Shown here: positions 42,332 through 52,864 of the stretch, in pieces
Layout: every line of letters begins with the position of its first letter
How positions within the stretch are numbered: the stretch's first letter is position 1
Origin: CAYOSF01 sp964406605
GTDB lineage: Bacteria; Chloroflexota; Dehalococcoidia; DSTF01; RBG-16-68-14
Reading direction: 5' to 3'
Assembly (NCBI GenBank): GCA_964406605.1
Contig: CAYOSF010000008.1
Span: 62,001-126,000 of the forward strand
Length of the DNA stretch: 64,000 nucleotides
Position numbers and translations under genes: made by a program
The notes under the pieces: model-generated
Database searches by the model: none
What the model was told of the DNA's origin: nothing
The model's input: the letters and a program-made list of their open reading frames with translations, nothing else

Positions 42332-43495
42332 ATGAAAATACACGAATTCCAAGCCAAGAAACTTCTCGCTGAATATGGGGTGCCGGTGCCGCAGGGCCGC
42401 GTCGCCGCCACTCCGGAGGAGGCCCGCCAGGTCGCCGAGGAGCTGGGCCGGCCGGTCGTGGTGAAGGCGCAGGTGCACGCCGGCGGCCGCGGCAAGGGCG
42501 GCGGCATCAAGCTGGCCGGCACCCCGGAGGAGGCGGAGAAGGCCGCCGGAGAGATCATCGGGATGCAGCTCGTCACCCCGCAGACCGGGGCCGAGGGCAA
42601 GCTGGTCTCTCGCGTCCTCGTCGAGGAACAGACCGACGTCGCGCGGGAGCTCTACGTCTCCGTGCTGGTGGACGGCGCGGCCGGACGCGCGACGATGATC
42701 GCCAGCGCCGCCGGTGGTATGGAGATCGAGGAGGTGGCCGCCAACCAGCCGGAGGCGATCCACCGCATCGCGATCGACCCGGCTGCCGGCTTCCAGCCGC
42801 ACGCGGGACGGGAGCTGGCCTTCGCCCTCGGGCTCGACGGCGATCTGCTGCGCCCGGCCGTCGCCCTCATGACGGCGCTCCATCGCTGCTTCGTCGAGAA
42901 GGACTGCTCGCTGGTGGAGATCAATCCCCTCGTCGTTTCCGCCTCCGGCGACCTGATCGCGCTCGACGCAAAGGTCAACTTCGACGACAACGCTCTCTTC
43001 CGACGCGAGGAGATCGTCGCCATGCGCGACCCCGCCGAGGAAGACCCGCTTGAGGTGCAGGCCGAGGAGCTGGGGATCAACAACTACGTGAAGCTGGACG
43101 GCAACATCGGCTGCGTGGTGAACGGCGCCGGGCTGGCGATGGCAACCATGGACAGCATCAAGCTGGCCGGCGGCGAACCGGCCAATTTCCTCGACATCGC
43201 CACGGTGAACGACGTGACCCGCGTCGTGAACGCCTTCCGCCTCCTGGTCGCCGACCCGAGCGTCAAGGCTATCCTGATCAACATCTTCGGCGGCATGGCA
43301 CGGGTGGACGTCATCGCGCAAGGAGTCGTGGACGCGCAGAAGGAGCTGGACGTCAAGGTGCCGGTCGTCGTCCGACTGGAGGGAACGAATCTGGAGGACG
43401 GAGAGCGGATCCTCAACGAGTCCGGTCTGTCGGTGATCCGCGCCGCTAATCTGGGTGAGGCCGCCAAGAAGGCGGTTGAGGCGGCCGCGGGATAG
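42332..43495 (+). CDS. sucC: Succinyl-CoA ligase [ADP-forming] beta subunit
   Basis: A 387-residue ATP-grasp protein beginning MKIHEFQAKKLLAEYGVPVPQG, with VVKAQVHAGGRGKGGGIKLA, VEINPLVV and the GGMARVDVIAQGV block. With SucD it makes succinyl-CoA from succinate (or the reverse with ATP formation) in the TCA cycle. AGAGGAG precedes the ATG. sucD lies 1.4 kb downstream, with three small genes in between, which is unusual. Confidence 0.96.
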   Translation: MKIHEFQAKKLLAEYGVPVPQGRVAATPEEARQVAEELGRPVVVKAQVHAGGRGKGGGIKLAGTPEEAEKAAGEIIGMQLVTPQTGAEGKLVSRVLVEEQTDVARELYVSVLVDGAAGRATMIASAAGGMEIEEVAANQPEAIHRIAIDPAAGFQPHAGRELAFALGLDGDLLRPAVALMTALHRCFVEKDCSLVEINPLVVSASGDLIALDAKVNFDDNALFRREEIVAMRDPAEEDPLEVQAEELGINNYVKLDGNIGCVVNGAGLAMATMDSIKLAGGEPANFLDIATVNDVTRVVNAFRLLVADPSVKAILINIFGGMARVDVIAQGVVDAQKELDVKVPVVVRLEGTNLEDGERILNESGLSVIRAANLGEAAKKAVEAAAG

Positions 43496-43508
43496 GCGGC
43501 CGAGTGCC

Positions 43509-43823
43509 GTGCAACTGAGCAGCACCGAGACGCTTCGCGGCAAGCAGGTATCGGAGGTGCTCGGCGTCGTCTGGGGCAACACCGTCCGCGTCCGATGGTT
43601 CGGCCAGGACATCGGCGCGCTGGGCAAGCAGATCGTCGGTGGTGAGATCAAGGGATACACTGAGATGCTCTCGCAGGCGCGGGACCAGGCGGTCGAGCGC
43701 ATGGTCGAACGGGCGCAGGAGGAAGGCGCCGACGCCATCGTGAACGTGCGCTTCGCCACGTCTCAGATCATGGGAAGCTCCGCCGAAATCCTCGCCTACG
43801 GCACGGCTGTGAAGCTGGAGTAG
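43509..43823 (+). CDS. YbjQ/UPF0145 family protein
   Basis: A 104-residue protein starting at GTG 43509, 13 nt after sucC. It reads LGVVWGNTVRVRWFGQDIGA, then GGEIKGYTEMLSQARDQAVERM and GADAIVNVRFATSQIMGSSAEILAYGTAV. This is the UPF0145 pattern: a pentameric domain of unknown function sometimes called heavy-metal-binding on weak evidence. It shares the sucC transcript. Confidence 0.85.
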   Translation: MQLSSTETLRGKQVSEVLGVVWGNTVRVRWFGQDIGALGKQIVGGEIKGYTEMLSQARDQAVERMVERAQEEGADAIVNVRFATSQIMGSSAEILAYGTAVKLE

Positions 43824-43956
43824 CGCAGCGGCTGGCAATCAGCGGGGGAGCGTTCGGTGCATGTCTCGGTGACGGGTCTTCCTGAAGGGGCCCAGCCCGG
43901 GATCGGCCCGGCGCGGCGTCTGAGGGTCGCTGGACGTATCATGGGGTCCGGTGCGT

Positions 43957-44322
43957 ATGGTCGTGAAGACTGAGCTTCGGGAGCAGGTCGAGGCGGCGAT
44001 CCTGAGCCGGGACGAGGTGACGCCCCGCGATATGATGGGCACTACCGCCTACATGGTGCGGGGCCGCATGTTCGCCTTCTGGGTCGGCGACGGCCTGGTC
44101 GCGAAGCTGTCCGACCGCACGCGGCAGGAGTTCCTGGACCGTAAGGCGGGCGTGCTGTTCCAGGGGCCGCAGGGCCGCGGCTTCGGCGAATGGACGCGCC
44201 TCAATCTGGCGAAGAAGAAGGAGCTGGCCACGGTCCTCGAAGGCGTGAAGGCGGCTTACGACTACGTGAAGGGTGCGACTTCAGTGAGGCCCAGAACGAA
44301 GAGAAAGGCGCGACGGAGGTGA
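43957..44322 (+). CDS. TfoX N-terminal-domain family protein
   Basis: A 121-residue protein (ATG 43957; GTG 43951 also possible). MMGTTAYMVRGRMFAFWVGDGLVAKLSD and GFGEWTRLNLAKKKELATVLEGVKAAYDYV are the pattern of the TfoX-N domain, which in proteobacteria is part of the competence regulator Sxy. Stand-alone forms in other phyla have no known role. A basic tail (RPRTKRKARRR) could bind nucleic acid. Its stop overlaps the next GTG start. Confidence 0.75.
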   Translation: MVVKTELREQVEAAILSRDEVTPRDMMGTTAYMVRGRMFAFWVGDGLVAKLSDRTRQEFLDRKAGVLFQGPQGRGFGEWTRLNLAKKKELATVLEGVKAAYDYVKGATSVRPRTKRKARRR

Positions 44323-44876
44323 CGCAGGGAGCTCCGGCGGGTCGTGGACCGGGGGTCCCGGGTCGCGGCTACCAACAGTTGCGCGCTTGGCAGAGCTCGC
44401 ACGAATTGGCGTTGGCGGCTTTCCGCCTGGGCAAGTCCATCCGTGCGGGGCACCGATGGTTCGCCGATCAGCTTGTGCGGTCGGCTGTGTCCGTCCCGGC
44501 GAATATTGCGGAGGGCTACAACCGTGGTTCCCTTCGGCAGTACCTGCACTTCTTGAATATCGCCAGAGGCTCGCTTGCGGAAGTGGAGTACTACGTCCTG
44601 TTTGCCCGAGACGCCAACCTGTCGGCTTCCGAAAAGCTCGAAGAGCTGGGCGTCCTGGTCAACGACACCGGGAGCTTGCTGTTGGGCCTGATCCGCTCGC
44701 TTCAGGCCAAGGAGGGCGGCGGTAGGATCGGCAAGGTTCGCGAGGATGTGGCACCATATGGTCCTGGTGGTGACACTGAACTCTGGACGACCCCTGACCC
44801 GCGACCCGCGACCCATGACCCTCACCTCTCGACCCCTGACCCGCGACCCCCGACCCTAGTACAGGAGGAAGTATGA
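44319..44876 (+). CDS. Four-helix bundle protein (S23/IVP-like) with repeat-derived tail
   Basis: A 185-residue protein starting at GTG 44319, overlapping the previous stop by 4 nt. The core (LRAWQSSHELALAAFRLGK, QLVRSAVSVPANIAEGYNRGS, LNIARGSLAEVEYYVLFARD) is the four-helix bundle family first found as rRNA intervening-sequence proteins. The last 25 residues (TPDPRPATHDPHLSTPDPRP) come from tandem heptamer DNA repeats that have been captured into the reading frame, and the stop overlaps the sucD ATG. Confidence 0.82.
   Translation: MTQGAPAGRGPGVPGRGYQQLRAWQSSHELALAAFRLGKSIRAGHRWFADQLVRSAVSVPANIAEGYNRGSLRQYLHFLNIARGSLAEVEYYVLFARDANLSASEKLEELGVLVNDTGSLLLGLIRSLQAKEGGGRIGKVREDVAPYGPGGDTELWTTPDPRPATHDPHLSTPDPRPPTLVQEEV
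44788..44857. repeat. Tandem GACCC(C/G)-type repeats before sucD
   Basis: About ten imperfect 7-8-bp units such as CGACCCCTGACCCGCGACCC. They resemble the array before sucC and lie inside the coding frame of the four-helix-bundle gene. AGGAGGAAGT follows directly as the sucD ribosome site. Confidence 0.7.
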
Positions 44877-45754
44877 GCATTCTCATCAACAAGTCCACGC
44901 GCGTCCTCGTCCAGGGCATCACCGGCCGTGAGGGCGGCTTCCAGACGCGCCGCTGTATCGAGTACGGAACGAACGTCGTCGCCGGCGTCACCCCCGGTCG
45001 CGGAGGCGAGTCGTTCGACGGCGTGCCCGTCTTTAACACCGTCAGCGATGCCGTCCGCGAGACCCAGCCGGACTGCTCCCTGATCTTCGTGCCGGCGGCG
45101 TTCGCAGCAGACGCGATCCTCGAGGCGGCCGACGCGGGCATTGACCTGGTCGTCTGCATCACCGAGGGCATCCCGACGCTCGACATGGTGACCGTGAAGC
45201 GGGCGCTGGGCGGCAGCTCGACGCGCCTCATCGGCCCCAACTGCCCGGGCGTGATCACTCCGGGAGAGTGCCGGGTCGGCATCATGCCGGGCGACGTCTT
45301 CAAGGGGGGCTCCGTCGGCGTCGTATCGCGCAGCGGCACCCTGGTCTACGAGGCGGTCGCCCAGCTCACCGAGCGGGACATCGGACAGTCTACCTGCGTG
45401 GGCGCGGGCGGCGATCCGATCATCGGAACGACCCCGAGGGAGGCGCTGGAGCTGTTCGACAAAGACCCGGACACGGCGGCCGTTGTTCTCATCGGCGAGA
45501 TCGGCGGGAATGCGGAGCAGCAGGCGTCGGAGTACATACGGGGCATGAGCAAGCCGGTCATCGCTTTCGTGGCCGGGGCGACCGCCCCGCCGGGCCGGCG
45601 CATGGGCCACGCCGGCGCCATCATCGCCGGCGCCAGCGGTACCGCCGCCGCGAAGAAGGAGGCGCTGGCCGAGGCCGGCGCTGTGATCTGCGAAGCGCCC
45701 GGCGAGATCGGCTCGACGACGGAGCGGGCACTCAAGGACGCCGGCCTGTTGTGA
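44873..45754 (+). CDS. sucD: Succinyl-CoA ligase [ADP-forming] alpha subunit
   Basis: A 293-residue CoA-binding subunit: SILINKSTRVLVQGITGREG, the GPNCPGVITPGECRVGIMP block, and the phosphohistidine region GRRMGHAGAIIAG near residue 245. Together with SucC it forms the ligase. The start at ATG 44873 has a strong AGGAGGAAGT site. The next gene starts within its stop (GTGA). Confidence 0.96.
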   Translation: MSILINKSTRVLVQGITGREGGFQTRRCIEYGTNVVAGVTPGRGGESFDGVPVFNTVSDAVRETQPDCSLIFVPAAFAADAILEAADAGIDLVVCITEGIPTLDMVTVKRALGGSSTRLIGPNCPGVITPGECRVGIMPGDVFKGGSVGVVSRSGTLVYEAVAQLTERDIGQSTCVGAGGDPIIGTTPREALELFDKDPDTAAVVLIGEIGGNAEQQASEYIRGMSKPVIAFVAGATAPPGRRMGHAGAIIAGASGTAAAKKEALAEAGAVICEAPGEIGSTTERALKDAGLL

Positions 45755-46497
45755 GCCTGGGTTGGGAGCCTATCTGGCGGAAGCACGGCGCCCAGTGGGA
45801 GCTTCAAGAGCCTGAGTTGCTGGTTGTCGACCTGGCCCGGCGTCTCAAGGACGAGGGCCGGCGTCGGGTGCACGATCTCGGCTGTGGCGTGGGCAGGCAT
45901 CTGCTTCTCCTGGCCGCCGAGGGCTTCGAGACATACGGGTCCGACATATCACCGACGGCGGTGGAGACGTGTCGGCGGCGTCTGCGGGAGGCGGGCCTTT
46001 CGGCAACGGTCACGCGCAGCGACATGACGGCGATCCCTCACCCCGACGGCTACCTCGATGCGGTTATCGCCTGGCACGTGCTCTATCACGGCACCGTCCA
46101 GGACATGGATCGGGCTATCGGCGCGATCCAGGACAAGCTGACCGAGGGAGGATACCTGCTGGCCACCTTCATCTCGACCGCCGACGGACAGTGCGCGCGC
46201 AGCCGTGAGCTTGTCGCCGAAAGTCGGGCTTCGGAGCTGGAGCCCGGTACCTTCATCATTCCGGAGGACGCCACCACCGACAAAGCGCTGCCGCACCACT
46301 ACTCGACGGAGGGGGAGATACGAGATCGCTTCCTGGCGGATTTCGAGCTTGAGTGGCTCCACGAGAAGCGTGAGCGAGGCTCCGACTTCGAGGAGCGCGG
46401 CTATCGGTCCGTCCACTGGCGGGCGCTGGCGCGAAAGCGCCCCGCCCACCGCGCGGCCTCGCCTGGCGTGCCGCCGAACGAGGTGAGAAGAACTTGA
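45751..46497 (+). CDS. SAM-dependent methyltransferase
   Basis: A 248-residue class I methyltransferase starting at GTG 45751 within the sucD stop. Motif I is VHDLGCGVGRHLLLLA near residue 41, followed by YGSDISPTAVE, DMTAIPHPDGYLDAVIAWHVLYH and EGGYLLATFIS. The WxPIW/xxxHGxxW start resembles small-molecule methyltransferases with unknown acceptors. It is translationally coupled to both neighbours. Confidence 0.82.
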   Translation: MSLGWEPIWRKHGAQWELQEPELLVVDLARRLKDEGRRRVHDLGCGVGRHLLLLAAEGFETYGSDISPTAVETCRRRLREAGLSATVTRSDMTAIPHPDGYLDAVIAWHVLYHGTVQDMDRAIGAIQDKLTEGGYLLATFISTADGQCARSRELVAESRASELEPGTFIIPEDATTDKALPHHYSTEGEIRDRFLADFELEWLHEKRERGSDFEERGYRSVHWRALARKRPAHRAASPGVPPNEVRRT

Positions 46498-46940
46498 CCG
46501 GCGAATTCGAGCGAGACCTACGCAACGCCCAGGGCGAGCTGGAAGCCGCGCGCGCAGAGCTGCTCGGCGTCGTGGAGGTAATGAGCGACTCCGACCTCGA
46601 CCGGGCCCTCGGCGGCGGCTGGAGGGTGCGCCGCGTCCTGGAGCATCTCATCGATTCGGAGTGGGAGTACGCAAGGCTCGTGGCGCGCGTCCGTGAGCTG
46701 CCGGGCATGCCCGGCGACATGGTATCGGGCCCGCCATCGTCCGTGGCCGGCGCTGTGGCCCGGCTCCAGGCGTCGCGAGAGGGGCTGCTGGCGGTTGTGG
46801 TTGGTGTGGATGAGGACGCTCTCTACCGGCAACGCTCCGTGGACGGCGTGGAGTGCAGCGTGCTGGCGTTGCTGCAACACGTAGCCCAGCACGACCGGGA
46901 CCACGCCGAGCAGGTGCGCGTCATCCTGGCCGAGGCCTGA
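46494..46940 (+). CDS. DinB-family four-helix metal-binding protein
   Basis: A 148-residue protein starting at TTG 46494 in a TTGA overlap, with GAGGTGAG upstream. Three histidines typical of DinB/YfiT proteins are in place: VLEHLIDSEWEYARL near residue 49 and LLQHVAQHDRDHAEQV near 130. The superfamily includes thiol-dependent transferases (mycothiol, bacillithiol) and DNA-damage-inducible proteins. The actual thiol and reaction are unknown. Confidence 0.82.
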   Translation: MTGEFERDLRNAQGELEAARAELLGVVEVMSDSDLDRALGGGWRVRRVLEHLIDSEWEYARLVARVRELPGMPGDMVSGPPSSVAGAVARLQASREGLLAVVVGVDEDALYRQRSVDGVECSVLALLQHVAQHDRDHAEQVRVILAEA

Positions 46941-46987
46941 GCCCGGACGCCGGACGGCAGGTTCCAGCCTTCGAGGAGTTCTCTCCG

Positions 46988-47782
46988 TCAGCCGGAGTCG
47001 AGCCCCAGCACTTCCAGGAAGGCGTCGGCAATCGCGCGATAGCCGTCGTCATTCGGATGTGCGTCCGGCGTCGGGTCGTCAAGATGCGTGAGGTAGCGGC
47101 CCTCGGCGACGAAAGCCCGTCGGGGGTCGGCCACCAGCACGCCGTGCCGGTGCGCCACGCCGGTGATGACGCCGTTGAGCATGTCGAACGCGATGTCTGC
47201 GGGCCGCTCGAACTCGTGGCCGGTGCCGGAGAACAGGTTCGGGTAGAGCTGGATGACGATGACCGCCTCGGGGCCCGCGCTCCGCAGCTCGCGGAGGATG
47301 AGGCTGAGGCGGCGCTCCACCTCGAGCAGGCCGTCCTCGAGGGGACAGGCGGGGTTGGAGGGGTCCGGCCTGCAGGCCGGCTCGGCCATGTATGGGGCAA
47401 GGTCGTTGCCGCTGATCGTTACGGTCACCAGCCGCACGTCGCCCTGCTCGAGCGCTGCGACGGCGGCGGGCAGTTGCTCGTCGATGAGCTGTTGGGTCGT
47501 GTGGCCGGAGACGGCCAGCGACCGGACCTCCAGCGTCTCGCCATACCTCGCGCGGAGCGCATCGGCCACCAGCGCAACGTAGCTCGTGCCGATCGCGTCG
47601 GAGGCGCCGCTCCCGGCCGCGACGGAGTCACCCAACGCCAGGTACACGCCGCCGGTGCCGCCCTCCGGCAGCGCCGGTTCGACCGCTTCGTCCGCCGCGC
47701 CGTCGCCGTTGCAGGCGAGGGCGCCCAGAGCTGCGGCCGTCAATATGAGCAGACCGGCGATCCACCGGCGAGTCCCGTGCAT
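46988..47782 (-). CDS. SGNH/GDSL hydrolase, probable lipoprotein
   Basis: Starting at ATG 47782, 264 residues. The signal peptide ends ALGALAC, fitting a lipobox, with C24 as lipidation site. The SGNH blocks are YLALGDSVAAGSG (catalytic Ser), TISGNDLAPY (block III) and DAHPNDDGY (Asp and His of block V). The family hydrolyses esters of lipids or acylated sugars outside the membrane. LspA at 4168-4704 would process it. Confidence 0.88.
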   Translation of the reverse strand: MHGTRRWIAGLLILTAAALGALACNGDGAADEAVEPALPEGGTGGVYLALGDSVAAGSGASDAIGTSYVALVADALRARYGETLEVRSLAVSGHTTQQLIDEQLPAAVAALEQGDVRLVTVTISGNDLAPYMAEPACRPDPSNPACPLEDGLLEVERRLSLILRELRSAGPEAVIVIQLYPNLFSGTGHEFERPADIAFDMLNGVITGVAHRHGVLVADPRRAFVAEGRYLTHLDDPTPDAHPNDDGYRAIADAFLEVLGLDSG

Positions 47783-47903
47783 GGATTCAGTGTACTGAGG
47801 CCCCGATCCGAAGGAAATCCCGGCCGGCGCCGGCCGCTCATGGGCCGTGTGGCGACGGCGGCCCGGCATTCTCGACCGCCGCGGATCGAGGATGTGTCGC
47901 TTG

Positions 47904-48809
47904 TTACCTCGGCACGATGCTGATGCTGCCGGTGCGGGTGCGTATGCGGACCGGGGGTCCTTTGCCGGGGGCCGCTGCGCCGCTGGGCGACGTGCGGCGG
48001 AGGTTCAGCCCCTGATGGATGGCGCCGGTCGTCGTCTCGGCGTCGAGGAAGAAGGTGCTGTCAGGGTCGACGGCCAGGACGACGGCCCCGGTTGCGACAT
48101 CGATGTCGAAGGGGCCCCGCACGGGGCCGGAGTAGCGCACGGCGCCGGTCCTCGACCGGATCGTGCAGGCCCCACCGACGTTTGAGACGGACACGGAGCC
48201 GCTGCTGCTCTCGACGCGGAGGCTCCCGCCGACGTCCTCGATCTGATGGGCGCCGCTCCGCGAACTCACCAAGACGTCGCCTTCGCAACGGCGGACCTGC
48301 ACCCTGCCGCTGCGGGCGTCGATGGTCAGAGAGCCCGCGATCGCTTCCGCCTGCACGCGACCGGTGCGTGCCGAGATCGTCGTGTCGGCGCCGATGCCTT
48401 CCACCACGATCTGCCCGCTTCTCGCTTCCGCCTCCAACGGCCCCGCTACACTCGTGACCTCCACGCGGCCGCTTCGGGTGGCGACGCGGGCTTTGGTCGC
48501 GCGCGGCACCGTCAACTGATAGTCGACGCGGGTGCCGCGGCCGAAGATGGCCAGCAAGCCAGGCGGCCGAACGAGGGTGGGGGCGCGGATGGCCACGTGC
48601 GAACCGTCGTGCCGGATGCCGCGGGCGATGAGCTCCATCTGGTCGTCGGCCTCGTCGTCGCTCTCGGCCCAGATCCGGGCGACCACCTCGACGCGTACTT
48701 GGTGCGTGTCCTCGCCTCGAACGGATACCGTGCCGGAGCGGTTCTCGACGCGCAGCTCCGACCGTTCGCCCACCTCCAGCTCCCGCGTCAGGGTTCGGAT
48801 GAATTCCAT
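47904..48809 (-). CDS. DUF4097 beta-strand-repeat protein
   Basis: A 301-residue protein with no signal peptide, consisting mainly of repeating strands of the form RSGRVxV/SGxIxVxG (ATRSGRVEVTSVAGPLEAEARSG..., ISARTGRVQAEAIAG, SSRSGAHQIEDVGG, SRTGAVRYSGPV). This right-handed beta-solenoid pattern is DUF4097. It is the last gene of a five-gene minus-strand operon with GNAT and ribbon-helix-helix genes. Members are usually linked to envelope proteins or regulators; the role is unknown. Confidence 0.85.
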   Translation of the reverse strand: MEFIRTLTRELEVGERSELRVENRSGTVSVRGEDTHQVRVEVVARIWAESDDEADDQMELIARGIRHDGSHVAIRAPTLVRPPGLLAIFGRGTRVDYQLTVPRATKARVATRSGRVEVTSVAGPLEAEARSGQIVVEGIGADTTISARTGRVQAEAIAGSLTIDARSGRVQVRRCEGDVLVSSRSGAHQIEDVGGSLRVESSSGSVSVSNVGGACTIRSRTGAVRYSGPVRGPFDIDVATGAVVLAVDPDSTFFLDAETTTGAIHQGLNLRRTSPSGAAAPGKGPPVRIRTRTGSISIVPR

Positions 48810-48817
48810 GGCCTTAG

Positions 48818-49198
48818 CTACCAGTCGTCGTCATCGCTCCAAGACCCGCCCGTCCAGGCGCGCATCCTGCGGGACCAGAGCCGGCCGGACCTGCGCGGGA
48901 TGAAGGCCTGGATGCCGGAGAGGACGGTGATGGTCACCAACCAGGGTGGCGTCGGTTCCACCGCGTCGACGGCCAGCAATAGGGCGATGATGAACATGGT
49001 CAGCCCGACGGCGAACCGGTGCCGTCGGTTGATCAGGGCCGGCATCCAGGGGCGGATGGGAACGGGCCCGCCGATGCCGCCTCCGCCGAACGCTTCGACG
49101 CCGGAAAGGACGGTCAGGGTGACCAGCCAGCCGCCGGTCGGCTCGATCGTCTCGATGGCCAGCAGCAGGGCGATGACGAAGACCGCGAGCGCGATCAT
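48818..49198 (-). CDS. Internally duplicated four-helix membrane protein
   Basis: A 126-residue protein made of two similar halves: IALAVFVIALLLAIETIEPTGGWLVTLTVLSG at about 2-33 and GLTMFIIALLLAVDAVEPTPPWLVTITVLSG at about 64-94. Each half has two helices separated by E-P-(S/T). The tail SWSDDDDW is acidic. No known family. The start overlaps the preceding stop by 4 nt, and DUF4097 follows 8 nt downstream. Confidence 0.7.
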   Translation of the reverse strand: MIALAVFVIALLLAIETIEPTGGWLVTLTVLSGVEAFGGGGIGGPVPIRPWMPALINRRHRFAVGLTMFIIALLLAVDAVEPTPPWLVTITVLSGIQAFIPRRSGRLWSRRMRAWTGGSWSDDDDW

Positions 49199-49437
49199 GC
49201 CTGCGGCCTCGCGTGCGGCCGGGCCAGCGTCAGGTCGAACGCGCCCAGGCCTTCGCCCGCTGCGGGGTCAAGGCGAAGGCCCAGGCGCACGAGGGTAGAC
49301 GCGAGATTGCGCTTCAGGCGGCCCAGCGTCTCCCGCCGCTGAACCGGCCGCAGGGGTTGGTTGTGCGGGGGGAGGCCACGGTCTCGCAGCCTCTGCTCCA
49401 GGAGCAGGTCGGTAAGAAGCCAGTCCAAGCTATCCAT
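49195..49437 (-). CDS. Small unknown protein of the DUF4097 operon
   Basis: An 80-residue soluble protein (MDSLDWLLTDLLLEQRLRDRG...) with helix-forming, Arg-rich sequence. No family is recognised. It lies 38 nt after the ribbon-helix-helix gene and overlaps the next gene by 4 nt, so it is probably real. Confidence 0.55.
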   Translation of the reverse strand: MDSLDWLLTDLLLEQRLRDRGLPPHNQPLRPVQRRETLGRLKRNLASTLVRLGLRLDPAAGEGLGAFDLTLARPHARPQA

Positions 49438-49475
49438 CGTTCTTCCTCCTCACGGCGACCGCAACGGCCGCCCGT

Positions 49476-49994
49476 TTATTCCGTGTCCGGTCCCACCCAG
49501 CCCGTGAGACGCCGTCCTCCAATGTGACGGTGCTCGTGGCGGCGATGGCGCTGGGCGGTCGGGAACTCCATTCCTTCGGCGCCGCGCAGCGCCCGCGCGA
49601 GCACCCGCACGAACCAGGCGTTGACGGAGAGCCCGGCCTTGGCCGCGGCCTCGGTCGCCAGGTCCTTCAGCTCGGCCGGGATGCGAAGGGTGATCTTCTC
49701 GACCTCGCCTTCGGCCAGCGTCCACACTTCCTCGGGCGGCTCGCCCGGCTCGCGCGTTCGCACCTCCAGATCGAGGACGCCGGGCCGGTAGCCCAGCGTG
49801 ACCTCGTAGTGGGTCGCGACCTCGACGTTCACCGCCTCTGTGAACTGCGACAGCAGGTCGGAGACGGAGCGTTCGAGGGGGAGCCGGGCCGCCTCGATGT
49901 AGCTCTCGAGCTGACTGCGGCGCTCTTCGTTGTCGACGATGCCCAGGATGCTCTTCAGCGCCTCGAAGATGCTCTCGGTGGTGAACTCGGTCAT
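49476..49994 (-). CDS. HicB/Arc-like ribbon-helix-helix protein
   Basis: From ATG 49994 the protein has 172 residues. An N-terminal helical and beta part (residues 1-100) is followed by ITLRIPAELKDLATEAAAKAGLSVNAWFVRVLARAL, a ribbon-helix-helix DNA-binding unit like those of HicB or Arc repressors. A His/Arg-rich tail follows. It could repress its own operon at the TGCCATCAT direct repeats upstream of the GNAT gene. Its start overlaps the GNAT stop (ATGA). Confidence 0.75.
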   Translation of the reverse strand: MTEFTTESIFEALKSILGIVDNEERRSQLESYIEAARLPLERSVSDLLSQFTEAVNVEVATHYEVTLGYRPGVLDLEVRTREPGEPPEEVWTLAEGEVEKITLRIPAELKDLATEAAAKAGLSVNAWFVRVLARALRGAEGMEFPTAQRHRRHEHRHIGGRRLTGWVGPDTE

Positions 49995-50605
49995 GTCAGC
50001 TCCTTTACCATCAGGTGCCTGCCGGGGATGCCCGTGATCCGCTCGTAGTCCGGGTCCGTGCGCGTCTCCACCACGCGGAAACCGTGCCGCTCGTAGAGGT
50101 GCCGTGCCGGATTCGTCGAGTCGGTGACGAGCGACATCTGCCGGTGTCCCTCCTGTCGCGCCTCGTTCTCTGCGAAGTCGAGCGCGGCGGCGCCGTAGCC
50201 CCGGTTCCTGTGCTGCGGGTGGGTGTGCAGCTCGGCGATGTGATAGGCGCCGGGGGGCGCCCCCGTCGATACCTTCTGCTCCGTCTTGACCCGTGACAGC
50301 AGCCGGATGGCGCCGATTGGGCCGAAGATGCGCAGGGCCTGGAGGGCGAGCGTGGGCGGTACACGGAGACCGCCCGGTTGACCGCCGACCTGGAGGAGAA
50401 TGACGACCTCCCCGTCGAGCTCGCCGACGAAGCTGGACTCCCATCCCTGCGCGCCTTCGACCCGTACTTTCGCGTATCCCATCTTTCTGGCACGCTCGAC
50501 GCTGCCGCAGATGCCGAGCCAATTGGGAGGAGGCTCGCTGACCATGATTTCGGCGATGCGCTCGGTGTCCTTGGTCATCGCCTTGCGGAAGGTCAGGTCT
50601 GGCAT
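49991..50605 (-). CDS. GNAT-family N-acetyltransferase
   Basis: A 204-residue acetyltransferase. Motif A, the acetyl-CoA pyrophosphate loop, reads HTHPQHRNRGYGAAALDFAEN near residue 130, followed by NPARHLYERHGFRVVE, the motif B end. It is the first gene of the five-gene operon. The substrate is unknown. Start at ATG 50605, with GGAGGAGCC just upstream. Confidence 0.85.
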   Translation of the reverse strand: MPDLTFRKAMTKDTERIAEIMVSEPPPNWLGICGSVERARKMGYAKVRVEGAQGWESSFVGELDGEVVILLQVGGQPGGLRVPPTLALQALRIFGPIGAIRLLSRVKTEQKVSTGAPPGAYHIAELHTHPQHRNRGYGAAALDFAENEARQEGHRQMSLVTDSTNPARHLYERHGFRVVETRTDPDYERITGIPGRHLMVKELT

Positions 50606-50686
50606 GGCTCCTCCTTCCGTACAAGGGTGCTCGGGCAGATTCGCGCCGAGCGGCGGATGGGTGTGTGCCTGCGTCGTGCCAGCAGC

Positions 50687-50726
50687 ATGATGGCACTATG
50701 ATGGCATACTGCAGGCGCTTTGTCAA
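50687..50726 (-). promoter_or_regulatory. Promoter with direct-repeat operator for the GNAT-RHH-DUF4097 operon
   Basis: On the minus strand TTGACA (50726-50721) lies 17 bp before a CATCAT -10-like hexamer (50703-50698). That hexamer is inside one of two exact 9-bp direct repeats TGCCATCAT (50706-50698 and 50695-50687) spaced 11 bp apart. One repeat per helical turn over the -10 is what a ribbon-helix-helix repressor would need. The rest of the gap to acs is AT-richer than average and holds nothing recognisable. Confidence 0.6.
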
Positions 50727-50944
50727 GCGGTTTTCCGGGGGATTTCGAAAGATCTTTTTAGATTCGATTCGAGTCTGGCGAGGAGGAATTTGTTTCGCAG
50801 AAATGGGGTCTTTTCTGTATATACAAATACCCGCCTCCGCCCGCGGAAGAACAGACGGTCTAGTACGTGGTGGATGGTAGCACGGTTGTGGTGGCGGCCC
50901 CAAGGGCGGTATGGCACCGCCTGGGAGCCAAGGCCCGGAAGATG

Positions 50945-52864
<1,920 letters not shown>

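Noticed and set aside
44788..44857. Heptamer array as an origin or DnaA-box cluster
   Set aside because: The units are GC-rich CGACCCT, unlike DnaA boxes, and no replication gene is near.
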